A stretch of 64,000 nt of DNA from Actinocorallia sp. API 0066 (GCF_020991275.1 NZ_JAJLQY010000001.1:62001-126000); one strand, 5' to 3'; positions 9,240 through 17,691 are shown, counted from the first letter of the stretch. Numbers and translations: made by a program. The notes: generated by a model not told the origin, from the sequence alone.

Positions 9240-10264
9240 CCGAACCCCTGGTGCTGGGCATCGAGACGTCCTGCGACGAGACGGGCGTGGGGATCGTGCG
9301 CGGGCACACGCTGCTGGCCGACACCGTCGCCTCCAGCGTCGACCTCCACGCCAGGTTCGGCGGTGTGGTGCCCGAGGTCGCCAGCCGCGCCCACCTGGAG
9401 GCGATGACCCCGACGATCGAGCGGGCCCTGGCCGAGGCGGGCGTCGCGCTCTCCGACCTCGACGCGATCGCCGTCACCGCCGGCCCCGGCCTGGCGGGCG
9501 CGCTCATGGTCGGCGTGGCCGCCGCCAAGGCTTACGCACTGGCCCTGGGCAAGCCCCTGTACGGCGTGAACCACCTGGCCGCCCACGTCGCCGTAGACCA
9601 ACTGGAACACGGCCCTCTCCCGAAGCCGTGCGTCTCCCTCCTGGTCTCCGGCGGCCACTCCTCTCTCCTCCTGGTCCCCGACGTGGCCCGCGACGTCCGC
9701 TCACTGGGCTCAACCGTGGACGACGCCGCAGGCGAGGCGTTCGACAAGGTGGCCCGAGTCCTGGACCTGGGCTTCCCCGGCGGCCCTTTGATCGACCGAA
9801 GGGCCCGAGAAGGCGACCCCCGCTCTATCGCCTTCCCCCGAGGCAAACTCGACGACGGCACCTACGACTTCTCCTTCTCCGGCCTGAAGTCCGCCGTAGC
9901 CCGCTGGGTCGAGGCCCGTGAACGCTCCGGCCACCCCGTCCCCATCGCCGACGTAGCCGCCTCCTTCCAGGAAGCCGTAGTAGACGTCCTCACCCGCAAA
10001 GCCATAGCCGTCTGCAAAGACAACGGAGTCGACCACCTACAAATCGGCGGCGGCGTAGCCGCCAACTCCCGCCTCCGAGAACTAGCCGCCACCCGCTGCG
10101 AAAAGGCCGGAATCCACCTCCGAGTCCCCCGCCCCGGCCTCTGCACCGACAACGGCGCCATGGTCGCCGCCCTAGGCGCCGAACTAGTCTCAGCCAACCT
10201 GGACGACTCCCGCCTGGACATCCCCGCCGACTCCTCCCTCCCCGTAACCACCATCCACCTGTAA
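9236..10264 (+). CDS. tsaD: tRNA N6-adenosine threonylcarbamoyltransferase TsaD
   Basis: TsaD transfers threonylcarbamoyl from TC-AMP to A37 of tRNA. The 342-residue protein has G-I-E-T-S-C-D-E-T at residues 8-16, the metal ligands His113 and His117 in N-H-L-A-A-H-V, S-G-G-H-S-S near 140 and G-G-G-V-A-A-N-S near 265. The GTG start overlaps the rimI stop. The last 300 bases use many more codons ending in A (GTA, CTA, ATA, CGA, AAA) than the first part of the gene, although the protein stays conserved, an odd composition shift for this genome. It closes the housekeeping block; accessory genes follow. Confidence 0.95.
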   Translation: MTEPLVLGIETSCDETGVGIVRGHTLLADTVASSVDLHARFGGVVPEVASRAHLEAMTPTIERALAEAGVALSDLDAIAVTAGPGLAGALMVGVAAAKAYALALGKPLYGVNHLAAHVAVDQLEHGPLPKPCVSLLVSGGHSSLLLVPDVARDVRSLGSTVDDAAGEAFDKVARVLDLGFPGGPLIDRRAREGDPRSIAFPRGKLDDGTYDFSFSGLKSAVARWVEARERSGHPVPIADVAASFQEAVVDVLTRKAIAVCKDNGVDHLQIGGGVAANSRLRELAATRCEKAGIHLRVPRPGLCTDNGAMVAALGAELVSANLDDSRLDIPADSSLPVTTIHL

Positions 10265-10383
10265 CCCACCCCAACCCCCACCCCTCCAACCTCGGACACC
10301 GCTTCGCGGCGGCAGCCTTTCTCATGCGACCCTGAGATGTCGGTCGGCAACGTCCGCACCCACGACCTGCCCCGAGGACCGCT

Positions 10384-10944
10384 GTGAACCCCAAGCTTCC
10401 GCCCGGCCTGTCCAACGTGATCGCCCCGTTCGTCGGAGAACTGTCGTCCGTCAGCGATCCGGCCGCGCGCGGCTTCTCCTCGGACGTGGCAGCCGTGGTC
10501 GAAGGCGACAGGGGAAGGTTCTTCATCAAAGGGATGCGAGGCGGCAAACGCCGCCGCGCGTCCCTGCTCCGTGAAGCCGCGATCAATCCCTACGCACGTG
10601 AGTTCTCGCCAGCCGTCCGCTGGCAGGCCGAGTCGGACGGCTGGCTCGTCCTCGGATTCGAAGTCCTGGAGGACTTCCGACCCTCCGACCTTTCCCCCGG
10701 ATCCGAGGACCTCCCCGAAGTGGTCTCCGACATCAACGCCAACAACATCCTCCTCGGCCAGACCGAGCACTGGGCAAAAGACTGCACCGCATGGCGCAAC
10801 GCCAACCCCCGCGCCATCGACGCCTTCGCCACCGCCTCAATCCGCCAAACCGCCCGCTTCGCCGAACACCACCCAGACAAAACCTGGCTCAAAGAATGCC
10901 TCACCACAACCGAAGCCTGGGCCGAATACCGCAGCCTCCGATAA
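10384..10944 (+). CDS. Shrunken phosphotransferase-fold (APH-like) protein, probably non-functional
   Basis: The 186-residue product looks like an aminoglycoside-phosphotransferase-family kinase with pieces missing. The N-terminal lobe carries F-F-I-K-G-M near residue 40 (the ATP-lysine strand) and L-L-R-E-A-A. The catalytic-loop equivalent is S-D-I-N-A-N-N-I-L-L-G near 118, where the usual first His is Ser. What follows at once is the late helix A-W-R-N-A-N-P-R-A-I-D-A-F-A. The segment between the N-lobe and the catalytic loop, and the metal-binding (DFG-like) segment after it, are absent, while the frame is intact. The start is GTG 10384. I infer two in-frame deletions; regular members of this group are about 60-80 residues longer. 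Confidence 0.6.
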   Translation: MNPKLPPGLSNVIAPFVGELSSVSDPAARGFSSDVAAVVEGDRGRFFIKGMRGGKRRRASLLREAAINPYAREFSPAVRWQAESDGWLVLGFEVLEDFRPSDLSPGSEDLPEVVSDINANNILLGQTEHWAKDCTAWRNANPRAIDAFATASIRQTARFAEHHPDKTWLKECLTTTEAWAEYRSLR

Positions 10945-11039
10945 CGGCGGCAGCCGGGGAGTGTGTTCGGCGTCCATCACCCCGGTCGGTCGGCGTAGTC
11001 TTCAGCGGGTGGCGGTGGAGGGACGGAGGTCGGGCATGG

Positions 11040-11555
11040 TCAGGACGGGCGGTAGTCGAAGTGGGGGACGGCCCGTGCCCAGGCCGCCTCAACGGTGTCC
11101 CGGCAGAACGCGACGATGTCGGGATCGTCGGAGTACTGGATCTCGGGGATGGTCCCGTGCTCTCCGTCGTGGACGTTGAAGATCACCGCGCTGCCGTCGA
11201 GGACGAAGCAGTCGTTTCCGGGCAGCGGGGTCGCGGAGACCTCGCGGCGGGGAAGCCACCGGAGCCGCTCGCCTGCCTTGACCGAGGGTCCGCAGGTCGC
11301 GACGGCCATGCGCTGGTACTCCGACAGCGGCTCGGAGACCACGCGAACTCGCCGGAACGTCCAGCCCGTCGCCGACTGCGCCTCGACGAACTCGGCGTAC
11401 TCCCGCGCGGACCGCTCGACGTACTCGCGATCCCCGCCCCGCCACGCGTCGAGCAGGTGGCGGTCCATCCCGTACTCGTCCAGCAGCTCGACCTTCAGCA
11501 GGTCGCGGACGGAGCGGATGAGCGTCGCGCGCCGCTCAGCCGAGATCGACTCCAT
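11040..11555 (-). CDS. DUF6879 family protein (first of three)
   Basis: A 171-residue protein of the DUF6879 family, whose members are commonly found beside XRE/DUF397 genes in actinomycetes. The recognisable core is W-T-F-R-R-V-R-V-V-S-E-P-L-S-E-Y-Q-R near residue 67, R-W-L-P-R near 100, D-C-F-V-L-D near 112 and a C-terminal A-W-A-R-A-V-P-H near 160. The ATG at 11555 has GAAGGAG seven bases upstream. It lies 80 bp downstream of the last lanthipeptide gene on the same strand, so it may be read through from that operon. No biochemical role is known to me. Confidence 0.75.
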   Translation of the reverse strand: MESISAERRATLIRSVRDLLKVELLDEYGMDRHLLDAWRGGDREYVERSAREYAEFVEAQSATGWTFRRVRVVSEPLSEYQRMAVATCGPSVKAGERLRWLPRREVSATPLPGNDCFVLDGSAVIFNVHDGEHGTIPEIQYSDDPDIVAFCRDTVEAAWARAVPHFDYRPS

Positions 11556-11635
11556 GGTGCTCCTTCACGTAGTGGAAGCGGGACAGCAGGGTGTACGTGA
11601 TCGCCGACCAGTCGTGTGTCGATGGGTTTGTTGGG

Positions 11636-12421
11636 TTATGGCCAGCTGCTCGTGCTGGTGCGGGTGGTGTTGTCGGTGGGGGGTTTGAGGGTGGCTTGGG
11701 TGGCGGCTTGGGCTAGGGCGGCTTGGGTTGTGGCGGGGAGGCCGAGGCGGTTCCAGTGGAAGATGATGTGTTGGGAGATGACGGCGCGGATGCCTCGGGT
11801 GAGGTGGCCGGTTTCGCGGAGTTGTTGGAGTGTGGTGCCGGTGTGCTGGAAGGAGGTGAGCCAGGCGTTGTCGGTGAGGTCGGGGTGGGGGTGGCCTAGG
11901 AGGAGGTGGCGGACGTTGTGGGTGTAGGACGCCCAGACGTTCGGGGTGGGTGGTTCGGGTGTCAGGGGGGCGCGTTGTTCGGCGATTTTGGCCCAGACGT
12001 CGCCTTGTTCGTTGAGGTCGAGTCCGGCGGCGCGCATGAGGGCTGTGCAGAGGATGAGGGAGCGTTCTTGTCGGTCGTTGGGGTTGTCGGCCAGGTAGGT
12101 GAGGAGGTGGTGGCTGTCGTGGTGGAAGAGGGTGTGTGCGGCGGTCATGCTGTGGGGGCCGCCGAAGGCGTGGGTTTCCGGTTCGTAGATGTCGGGGGTC
12201 CAGGCGTGCTTGTTGGTGAAGATGTCTTGTGGGGGGTGGGGCGGACCGAGGTAGCGGATGCGCCAGCGGCCTTTGCGGATGAACCACCAAGAGGTGATGG
12301 TGCCGGTGGACTCGGCTGCGGGTAGCACGGTGGACAGGTGCTGGACGGCTGCGTGTTCGCGTTCGCGCGGGGTCTGCCCGGGATAGGTGATGTTCACCTG
12401 CTTCCAGCGGGTTTCGTCCAT
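11636..12421 (-). CDS. Thiopeptide-type bacteriocin biosynthesis domain protein (stand-alone elimination-domain-like)
   Basis: A 261-residue protein resembling the SpaB_C / thiopeptide-type domain, which in split LanB systems eliminates glutamate from glutamylated Ser/Thr. Support: the start W-K-Q-V-N-I-T-Y-P, the W-W-F-I-R-K-G-R-W-R-I-R-Y strand pair near residue 44, F-G-G-P-H-S near 87, the S-L-I-L-C-T-A-L-M helix near 120 and H-I-I-F-H-W-N-R-L-G near 220. These are the usual landmarks of the domain. The ATG at 12421 has AAAGGAAA upstream and lies 16 bp after lanC. Because the neighbouring LanB already carries its own C-terminal domain of this type, the second copy is notable. Codons ending in A are enriched here. 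Confidence 0.82.
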   Translation of the reverse strand: MDETRWKQVNITYPGQTPREREHAAVQHLSTVLPAAESTGTITSWWFIRKGRWRIRYLGPPHPPQDIFTNKHAWTPDIYEPETHAFGGPHSMTAAHTLFHHDSHHLLTYLADNPNDRQERSLILCTALMRAAGLDLNEQGDVWAKIAEQRAPLTPEPPTPNVWASYTHNVRHLLLGHPHPDLTDNAWLTSFQHTGTTLQQLRETGHLTRGIRAVISQHIIFHWNRLGLPATTQAALAQAATQATLKPPTDNTTRTSTSSWP

Positions 12422-12437
12422 GCGCGGTTTCCTTTGG

Positions 12438-13514
12438 TCAGCAGAGCAGGAGGCAGGCGTCCCATGCGGTCGTGGTCTCAGCGGTGGCCAGAGTGGTACC
12501 TGCCTTGCCTTCGAGGAGCCCGGTGGGTTCGTCTGTCGGGAAAGCGGTCGTGTGGTGGAGGCGGGCGAGGTGTTGCAGTGGGATCGGGTGGAGGGCGTCG
12601 GCGGCGATCCGTCGGGCGGTGGTGAGGAGTCCGGCGGTGCCGTGGCACAGGCTGCGGTCGGTGAAGAGGCTTGTTTGGGCGGGGTCGGTCACGCAGGCCG
12701 TGAACGCGGTTTCGGCGGTGTGTTGGCGGTCGGGGTCGGTGAGGGCGCGGGCGGCGAGTTGCTGGGCGCGCGCGATGCCGGGGGTGCCGTAGCACCAGGA
12801 CGGGCGGAGCGGGCCGGTCTGGGCGGGGCGGGCGGTTTTGAGGTCGGCGCGGGTGACGGTTTGGGGCCACCATGCCGCGCCGTTGTCGGTGTGCTGCCGC
12901 CAGGTGTCCAGCCAGGTGAGGATGCGTTGGATGGCGTCGGTGTGGCCGTGGACGTGGGTGCCGTCGAGGTGGGTGAGGGCCAGGAGGGCGAGCGGCCCGG
13001 TGATGCCGTGGGCGAGGCCGTGGTTGCCGTGGCCGTCTGCGGGGGCGGGGTGGTCGCGGCGTGGGCCGTTGCGGCACCACCAGCCGGGGAGGGGTCCGAG
13101 GGGTTCGGTGAGGCGGACGAGGTAGGTCAGGACGTCGCGGAGCAGGTCGGTGCGGCCGACGCGGCGTAGGGCGACGCCGAGGCCGGTCAGTCCTCGGATC
13201 AGGTCGTACTCGGCGTAGTCGGGCCGCTGGCGTCGGTCGATGCGGCGGTGCGCGGCGTCCAGGCGTTGCCGGGTCACGTCCACGGTTCCGTCGATGGCGG
13301 TGGCCTTGGCGCGGGCGAGGCCGGGGTGGTCGCTGGCGGCGAGGACGAACGCGAGGGCGGGGGCACCGTAGTAGAGGCTCGCGCCCTCGGTGACGCTCAC
13401 GCCTTCGGCGACGGCCAGTTCGAGTGGCGCGAACGCGCGCTGATGGTCGCCGGTCGCCAGGTGGAGGAGAGCGATCCCGGCTGCTCCGTCCGCGAGGGAC
13501 TGTCCCGCTGTCAT
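12438..13514 (-). CDS. lanC: Lanthionine synthetase C family protein (LanC cyclase)
   Basis: LanC is the zinc cyclase that adds cysteine thiols to dehydroalanine or dehydrobutyrine to close (methyl)lanthionine rings. The 358-residue protein has the three zinc ligands of the family: Cys241 in W-C-Y-G-T-P-G, Cys290 and His291 in L-C-H-G-T-A-G. A further conserved histidine is in G-L-A-H-G-I at residue 169. Double-glycine-type helical repeats (alpha/alpha barrel) fill the rest. Its ATG overlaps the LanB stop by four bases (ATGA), so the dehydratase and cyclase are coupled. The length is a little below that of NisC, with the short N-terminus seen in actinomycete members. Confidence 0.93.
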   Translation of the reverse strand: MTAGQSLADGAAGIALLHLATGDHQRAFAPLELAVAEGVSVTEGASLYYGAPALAFVLAASDHPGLARAKATAIDGTVDVTRQRLDAAHRRIDRRQRPDYAEYDLIRGLTGLGVALRRVGRTDLLRDVLTYLVRLTEPLGPLPGWWCRNGPRRDHPAPADGHGNHGLAHGITGPLALLALTHLDGTHVHGHTDAIQRILTWLDTWRQHTDNGAAWWPQTVTRADLKTARPAQTGPLRPSWCYGTPGIARAQQLAARALTDPDRQHTAETAFTACVTDPAQTSLFTDRSLCHGTAGLLTTARRIAADALHPIPLQHLARLHHTTAFPTDEPTGLLEGKAGTTLATAETTTAWDACLLLC

Positions 13515-16231
13515 GGCGCAGCCTGGGCGAGGCGGGTAAGGGCGACGGCGCGGGCCAGACGCAAGCAGTGCCGTTCGGAGGCGGTGTCCACCCCGATCAT
13601 GCGTGCGTGGTGCAGGTGCAGCAGGTTCGACAGGACGTGGTCGAGATCAAGGCCGTCCGCCTCAGCCAGGCCCCGGTAGGCGGCCAGCGCCGTCGAGAGG
13701 TCGGCGTCGCCGTAGGGGCGGCGGGAACGGGTGAGCTGGGCGGGGTCGAGGCGGGGCCCGCTGCGGCGGGGCGCGTGGTGGGCGAGCCAGGCGGGGCCGT
13801 CGCCGGTGAAGCCGTGCGCGATGGCGAGCATCCCGGCGGCGGTGGCGGCTTGCCGGTCGCCCGACAGGTGCCGCAGGACGTTGCGGGAGTCGGCGGCGAA
13901 GACCGTCTCGGCGGCGGCGAGGGTCGGGCCGGTTCCGTGGCGTGTGTCGGGCCGGTAGGTGGTCAGCAGGTAGTCGGTCAGGAGGCCCGCGTCGTGCAGG
14001 TGCTCGGCCCAGACGGCGAGGTCACGGGCGGCGTCGGCGAACGCGACGGTGTGCAGCGGAACGCGGAGCCGCAGGTGGGGTTCGGGGTCGGGGTAACGCA
14101 GGAACCACCAGCCGCAGGGGAGACGGGGACGGCCGGTGAGGATGTCGTCGGCCCGGCCGAACAAGCGGGCGTCCAGCCAAGGAGACGGCCCCGGCCGGTG
14201 CTGCAGGACGCTGGCGGGACGACACGGCCGGGCGGCGCGGGGCACGGTGGACGGTCGCGTGTGGGCGAGCGTGAGAAGGAGCTCGACGGGTCGTCCATCG
14301 GACCACCCCGACCCTCCAGGGGCTTCGGTGAGGACCGCGTTCGGGTGCCGGTCGAGGTGGCTGCGCAGAAGCGCGAGATGGGCGTTCTCGTCCAGATCGA
14401 GGCGTATCCGGATGTCGTCGTCGCCGAGGAACACCTCACGCGGCAGCCGGTACCGATCGCGATACCGGGCCCAGGCCGTCTCCCACTCCTGCCACGTCGC
14501 CCTCCGGCCGGGGAACGCGGTCGCGGGGATCAGCCAACGCGCCGGGTGCAGGATCGACCGGCCGCGCCGGACACGCGGGAGGAACGGCAGGCGGCTGGCG
14601 TGGCCCCAGTCGAACCGGGTGCACGGGGCCAGGAACGCCGTCCAGATCTCGGTGAGGAAGCGGACGAGGGGCTGCTGCCCGGCGGGTAGGAGCACGCTGT
14701 TGAACAGCAACGGCTCCACCGGTCGCCCTGTCGTGTGGGAGACGAGCCACAGCCGCACACCGTCGCCGACGACAGCGAGGTCCTCGACCCGCACGGCCGG
14801 ATCGGGATGGAACTCCCCAACGGGCAGGACGGGAAGCAGCTCCGGGGCGCGGGCGAGGGCGGCGAGCCGGAGATCCAGCGGAGGCGCGGCCACCTGGACG
14901 GCTTGCGCGTCGGGCGACGCGGAGGGCAGATCCCGGTAGACGCGCTGGAAACGGTCGAGGTCGGCGGGGTCCAGGAGGTGCAGGAACCGGGCGGCGGAGA
15001 CCCCGGCGTGCCGGGCCGCGCTCACGACCGTCAAGGTGAACTCACCGCGATCAAGGTCATGGACAGTGCCCGCCGCGAGGGTGAAGCGGAGTTCGGTGTG
15101 GGGGATCGGTGGCCGGTCGTCGTCGCCGCGCAGCGTGTTGATCGTCGTGTCGTCAAGGAGAGTCTCGGCCGCGTCGGCCAGCGCGGCCTCCTGCGCGAGG
15201 GAGAACAGGACGGAGTCGCGCGTCGTGTGCGGTGCCGGGGGCCTGCGACGGGTCGAGGTCCGGTATCCGGCCGGGTACCCGAGAACACGGAGGACTTCGC
15301 GGACGGGCACGGCGGCGCCGGGACCCCAGCGTTCGAGGAACGCCCGGTGGTAGTCGGCCGCCCAGGCGAAGCGCGGCGCGATCGCGACCAGAGCGGAAGC
15401 CGCGTCCTGTGCCTCGCCGACCACCGATGGAGGAAGCGTCACCGCACAGTCCAGGCGAAGATCAACGGGCGTCTGGGCGGAAGGCTCGGGAAGGTCCCCG
15501 GAACAGGTGCGGGCGCGGGAATCCGTGATGATCGTTCTCGTTCGGACGGCCGTGCGGAGTGTCCCCGCTTGCACAAGGTCGGCCAGCAGCACCTCGGCAG
15601 CCGCGAGATCGTCGTCGGGCTCTTTGGCGACCAGTTCGGCCAGCTTGACGAACGGAATGGGCGACCGGGCGGCTTCGAGTGCCGTCTCTATCGGGCGGGT
15701 CAGTTTGATCTCGGCGTCCCAGACCCGGCCGTCTTCGATGCGGGCGCAGGGCGTCACCCACGCCCCGCCTCGTCGGAACCCGAGTGAGTCGGTCATGACC
15801 GAGGTGGTGCGCAGGGCCGGGAGGTCTTCGGTGGTTGCCCGGGGTCCGCCCGGGTGGGGAACCGCGTGATGCCTGTCGTCCCAACGGAACGCGGCGTGTG
15901 TGCCGAGGCGACCGGATGCCGCTCCGGCGAAGCGTCCGAACGGTGTCGCCCGTGTCGTCCATCGCAGTACGTAGCGCACCGTCGCCTCGGTCAGACGGCG
16001 CAGCCTGTGCGCGTCGAGAGTCTCGCCGCCCAGTACCCGCGTGATCTGGGCGCTGAGGTCCGGCGAGGCGAGGCTGACGGCCTTCGCGAACTCGGGCGAC
16101 TCCCATACCTCCCGCAGCCACGCCACCCAGGAGGCAGGTCGGTCGCCGGTGAGGTCGGGCCAGGCGGGCAGGGTGAGCCCTTGGGGGTAGGCGGCGGCTC
16201 TGATCAGCGTGGCGTCGACGGCTCGGAACAT
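13511..16231 (-). CDS. lanB: Lantibiotic dehydratase (LanB, full length)
   Basis: LanB dehydrates Ser and Thr of the precursor, using glutamyl-tRNA to glutamylate the side chain and then eliminating glutamate. The 906 residues comprise the glutamylation region (about 1-620, beginning M-F-R-A-V-D-A-T-L-I-R, with T-R-A-T-P-F-G-R-F-A-G near 95) and a C-terminal SpaB_C/elimination domain (about 655-900, with L-P-C-G-W-W-F-L-R-Y and L-R-L-R). The ATG at 16231 has GGAGCGAG upstream. It follows the precursor gene after a hairpin and overlaps lanC. The presence of both domains in one chain makes this a complete class I dehydratase. Confidence 0.93.
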   Translation of the reverse strand: MFRAVDATLIRAAAYPQGLTLPAWPDLTGDRPASWVAWLREVWESPEFAKAVSLASPDLSAQITRVLGGETLDAHRLRRLTEATVRYVLRWTTRATPFGRFAGAASGRLGTHAAFRWDDRHHAVPHPGGPRATTEDLPALRTTSVMTDSLGFRRGGAWVTPCARIEDGRVWDAEIKLTRPIETALEAARSPIPFVKLAELVAKEPDDDLAAAEVLLADLVQAGTLRTAVRTRTIITDSRARTCSGDLPEPSAQTPVDLRLDCAVTLPPSVVGEAQDAASALVAIAPRFAWAADYHRAFLERWGPGAAVPVREVLRVLGYPAGYRTSTRRRPPAPHTTRDSVLFSLAQEAALADAAETLLDDTTINTLRGDDDRPPIPHTELRFTLAAGTVHDLDRGEFTLTVVSAARHAGVSAARFLHLLDPADLDRFQRVYRDLPSASPDAQAVQVAAPPLDLRLAALARAPELLPVLPVGEFHPDPAVRVEDLAVVGDGVRLWLVSHTTGRPVEPLLFNSVLLPAGQQPLVRFLTEIWTAFLAPCTRFDWGHASRLPFLPRVRRGRSILHPARWLIPATAFPGRRATWQEWETAWARYRDRYRLPREVFLGDDDIRIRLDLDENAHLALLRSHLDRHPNAVLTEAPGGSGWSDGRPVELLLTLAHTRPSTVPRAARPCRPASVLQHRPGPSPWLDARLFGRADDILTGRPRLPCGWWFLRYPDPEPHLRLRVPLHTVAFADAARDLAVWAEHLHDAGLLTDYLLTTYRPDTRHGTGPTLAAAETVFAADSRNVLRHLSGDRQAATAAGMLAIAHGFTGDGPAWLAHHAPRRSGPRLDPAQLTRSRRPYGDADLSTALAAYRGLAEADGLDLDHVLSNLLHLHHARMIGVDTASERHCLRLARAVALTRLAQAAP

Positions 16232-16257
16232 GTCTCGCTCCGGGGGGCGGCGGGTGA

Positions 16258-16288
16258 AGGGTCCGGCCGCTGGTAGAGGCCGGACCCT
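16258..16288 (-). terminator. Attenuator-like hairpin between precursor gene and lanB
   Basis: A perfect 11-bp inverted repeat, arms AGGGTCCGGCC (16258-16268) and GGCCGGACCCT (16278-16288), with a nine-base loop. It lies in the 84-bp gap after the precursor stop and 26 bp before the lanB start. No U-run follows. A partial terminator in this position is common in lanthipeptide operons and would keep precursor mRNA in excess over enzyme mRNA; that role is inference. Confidence 0.7.
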
Positions 16289-16315
16289 CTCGGACGGGAC
16301 TTTGCTCAGCCTGTT

Positions 16316-16444
16316 TCAGGCGCCTGAACAGGCGTCGGAGTCAGTGTCGCCGCTGCCGCAGTTGTCGTCGGTGATGGTGGCGTAGGCGTTGGCGGCGGGT
16401 CCGGCATCGACCAGGCGCAGGTTCAGTTCGTACTCGGGGCTCAT
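16316..16444 (-). CDS. lanA: FxLD-family lanthipeptide precursor peptide
   Basis: A 42-residue peptide, too short for ordinary gene calling. It has a leader with Y-E-L-N-L-R-L-V (residues 5-12) where the family usually shows F-x-L-D followed by a V/L-rich stretch, and a core T-D-D-N-C-G-S from residue 25. Cys29 and Cys39 can form two thioether rings; candidates for dehydration are Thr23, Thr25, Ser31, Thr34, Ser36 and Ser40. The core is very acidic (Asp26, 27, 33, 35, 37). Its ATG overlaps the methyltransferase stop (ATGA) and LanB/LanC follow. The gene context makes the call strong, although Tyr and Asn replace the name-giving Phe and Asp. Confidence 0.85.
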   Translation of the reverse strand: MSPEYELNLRLVDAGPAANAYATITDDNCGSGDTDSDACSGA

Positions 16445-17691
16445 GCGGCGTTTCCCTTCTTGTTGGGGGTGAAGGTCAGGACGAGGCGGCTGTGCCGCTT
16501 GTCCAGCACCATTCCGTTCGGCAGGTCGCCGTCCGGGGCGTGCGCGGGAAGGACGGTCAGGACGGGCGCGGGGTTGCCCGCGTCCAGCCAGGCGCGCATG
16601 TGCTCGACCATCCGTCCGGCCGCCACCTCGGCCTGCGGGCCGTGGGCGTAGGAACCGAGGTCGAAGACCCTGTCGGTCCAGGACAGCTTGGACCGGTAGG
16701 CGAGTGTGCCGTCTTGGAGGGTGGCGGGCGTGCCGTACTGCCAGGACGGCGCCACGGTCCCGGCCTCGATGGCCTCGCTCTGCGCTGTCAGAACGACGAG
16801 CCCCTCCCGCAGCCGGGTCGCCAGCCAGAGGTTGAGGTCGGACAGGTTCGTGCGGGGCGGCAGGGCCACCCCGGCCCACGCCTCCGCGCGGGGCAGGTCG
16901 AGGAGACCTTCGATCGCGGCGGGGTCGATGTGCTGGCCTTCGTCCAGCCGCAGGTGAACCCCGTCGGCGATGTCGAGGTGCCGGATCTCGGAGGCTCCGT
17001 CACCCTGCATCGACACGAAGCCGCACAGGCGGTGGCTCTGGCTCACGAGGCGGTCTCCCTCCCGGCGCAGCGCCCACGAGCGGGTCATCCCGAACGTCCG
17101 CAACGGCACGACGAGGACGCCGCCTTCGGTGAGCTGATCCCGCCAAGCGGGCGGCACGTCCCATGCCCCGACGGTGACGATGATCAGGTCGTAACGGCGG
17201 CCCGGCTCGACCGGGTGCTCGGCGTCCGCGCGGAGCACGGTGACGTCGTCGTAGCCCGCCGCCGCAAGGCACTTCGAGGCCCGGTCGATGACGTCCGGGT
17301 CGATGTCCACCGTCGTGACGGACCCGGCGGCACCGACCAACTCCCGCAGCAGCGAGGCGTTGTACCCACCCGAGCCGATCTCCAGGACCGAACGCCCGGT
17401 CAGCCCGCCAAGCGCGTCGGCGGCCTGACCGAGCATCTCGGCGATGAGGAACGGCGCCGACACCGAACTGAGGCTCTCCCCACTGGGCAGCCTCTTGGTG
17501 ACGACAGCGGTGTTCTCGTACGCCTCCTCCAGCGGCAGCCCCGGCGTGAACAGCTCACGCGGCACGGTCCGCATGGCCGTTTCCACCTCCGGCCGCAACA
17601 CCAAGCCCTTCGCCTGGTGATCGGCCGCAAGCCGATCCACCATCGCGTCCCGCAGTCCCTCACCACTCAGAGTGCCGATGCTCACCAACAT
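16441..17691 (-). CDS. Protein-L-isoaspartate-methyltransferase-like enzyme of the FxLD lanthipeptide system
   Basis: A 416-residue SAM-dependent enzyme related to PIMT. The S-S-V-S-A-P-F-L-I-A-E-M block at residues 76-87 corresponds to the PIMT S-x-S-A-P substrate loop, and V-L-E-I-G-S-G-G-Y-N at 102-111 is SAM motif I, followed by T-V-D-I-D-P near 128. About 200 extra C-terminal residues distinguish it from repair PIMT and match the subfamily named 'methyltransferase, FxLD system'. Known lanthipeptide PIMT homologues such as OlvSA methylate an Asp and drive isoaspartate formation; the same is inferred here. The ATG at 17691 has AAGGGGGA immediately upstream. It is the first gene of the operon and overlaps the precursor. 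Confidence 0.88.
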   Translation of the reverse strand: MLVSIGTLSGEGLRDAMVDRLAADHQAKGLVLRPEVETAMRTVPRELFTPGLPLEEAYENTAVVTKRLPSGESLSSVSAPFLIAEMLGQAADALGGLTGRSVLEIGSGGYNASLLRELVGAAGSVTTVDIDPDVIDRASKCLAAAGYDDVTVLRADAEHPVEPGRRYDLIIVTVGAWDVPPAWRDQLTEGGVLVVPLRTFGMTRSWALRREGDRLVSQSHRLCGFVSMQGDGASEIRHLDIADGVHLRLDEGQHIDPAAIEGLLDLPRAEAWAGVALPPRTNLSDLNLWLATRLREGLVVLTAQSEAIEAGTVAPSWQYGTPATLQDGTLAYRSKLSWTDRVFDLGSYAHGPQAEVAAGRMVEHMRAWLDAGNPAPVLTVLPAHAPDGDLPNGMVLDKRHSRLVLTFTPNKKGNAA

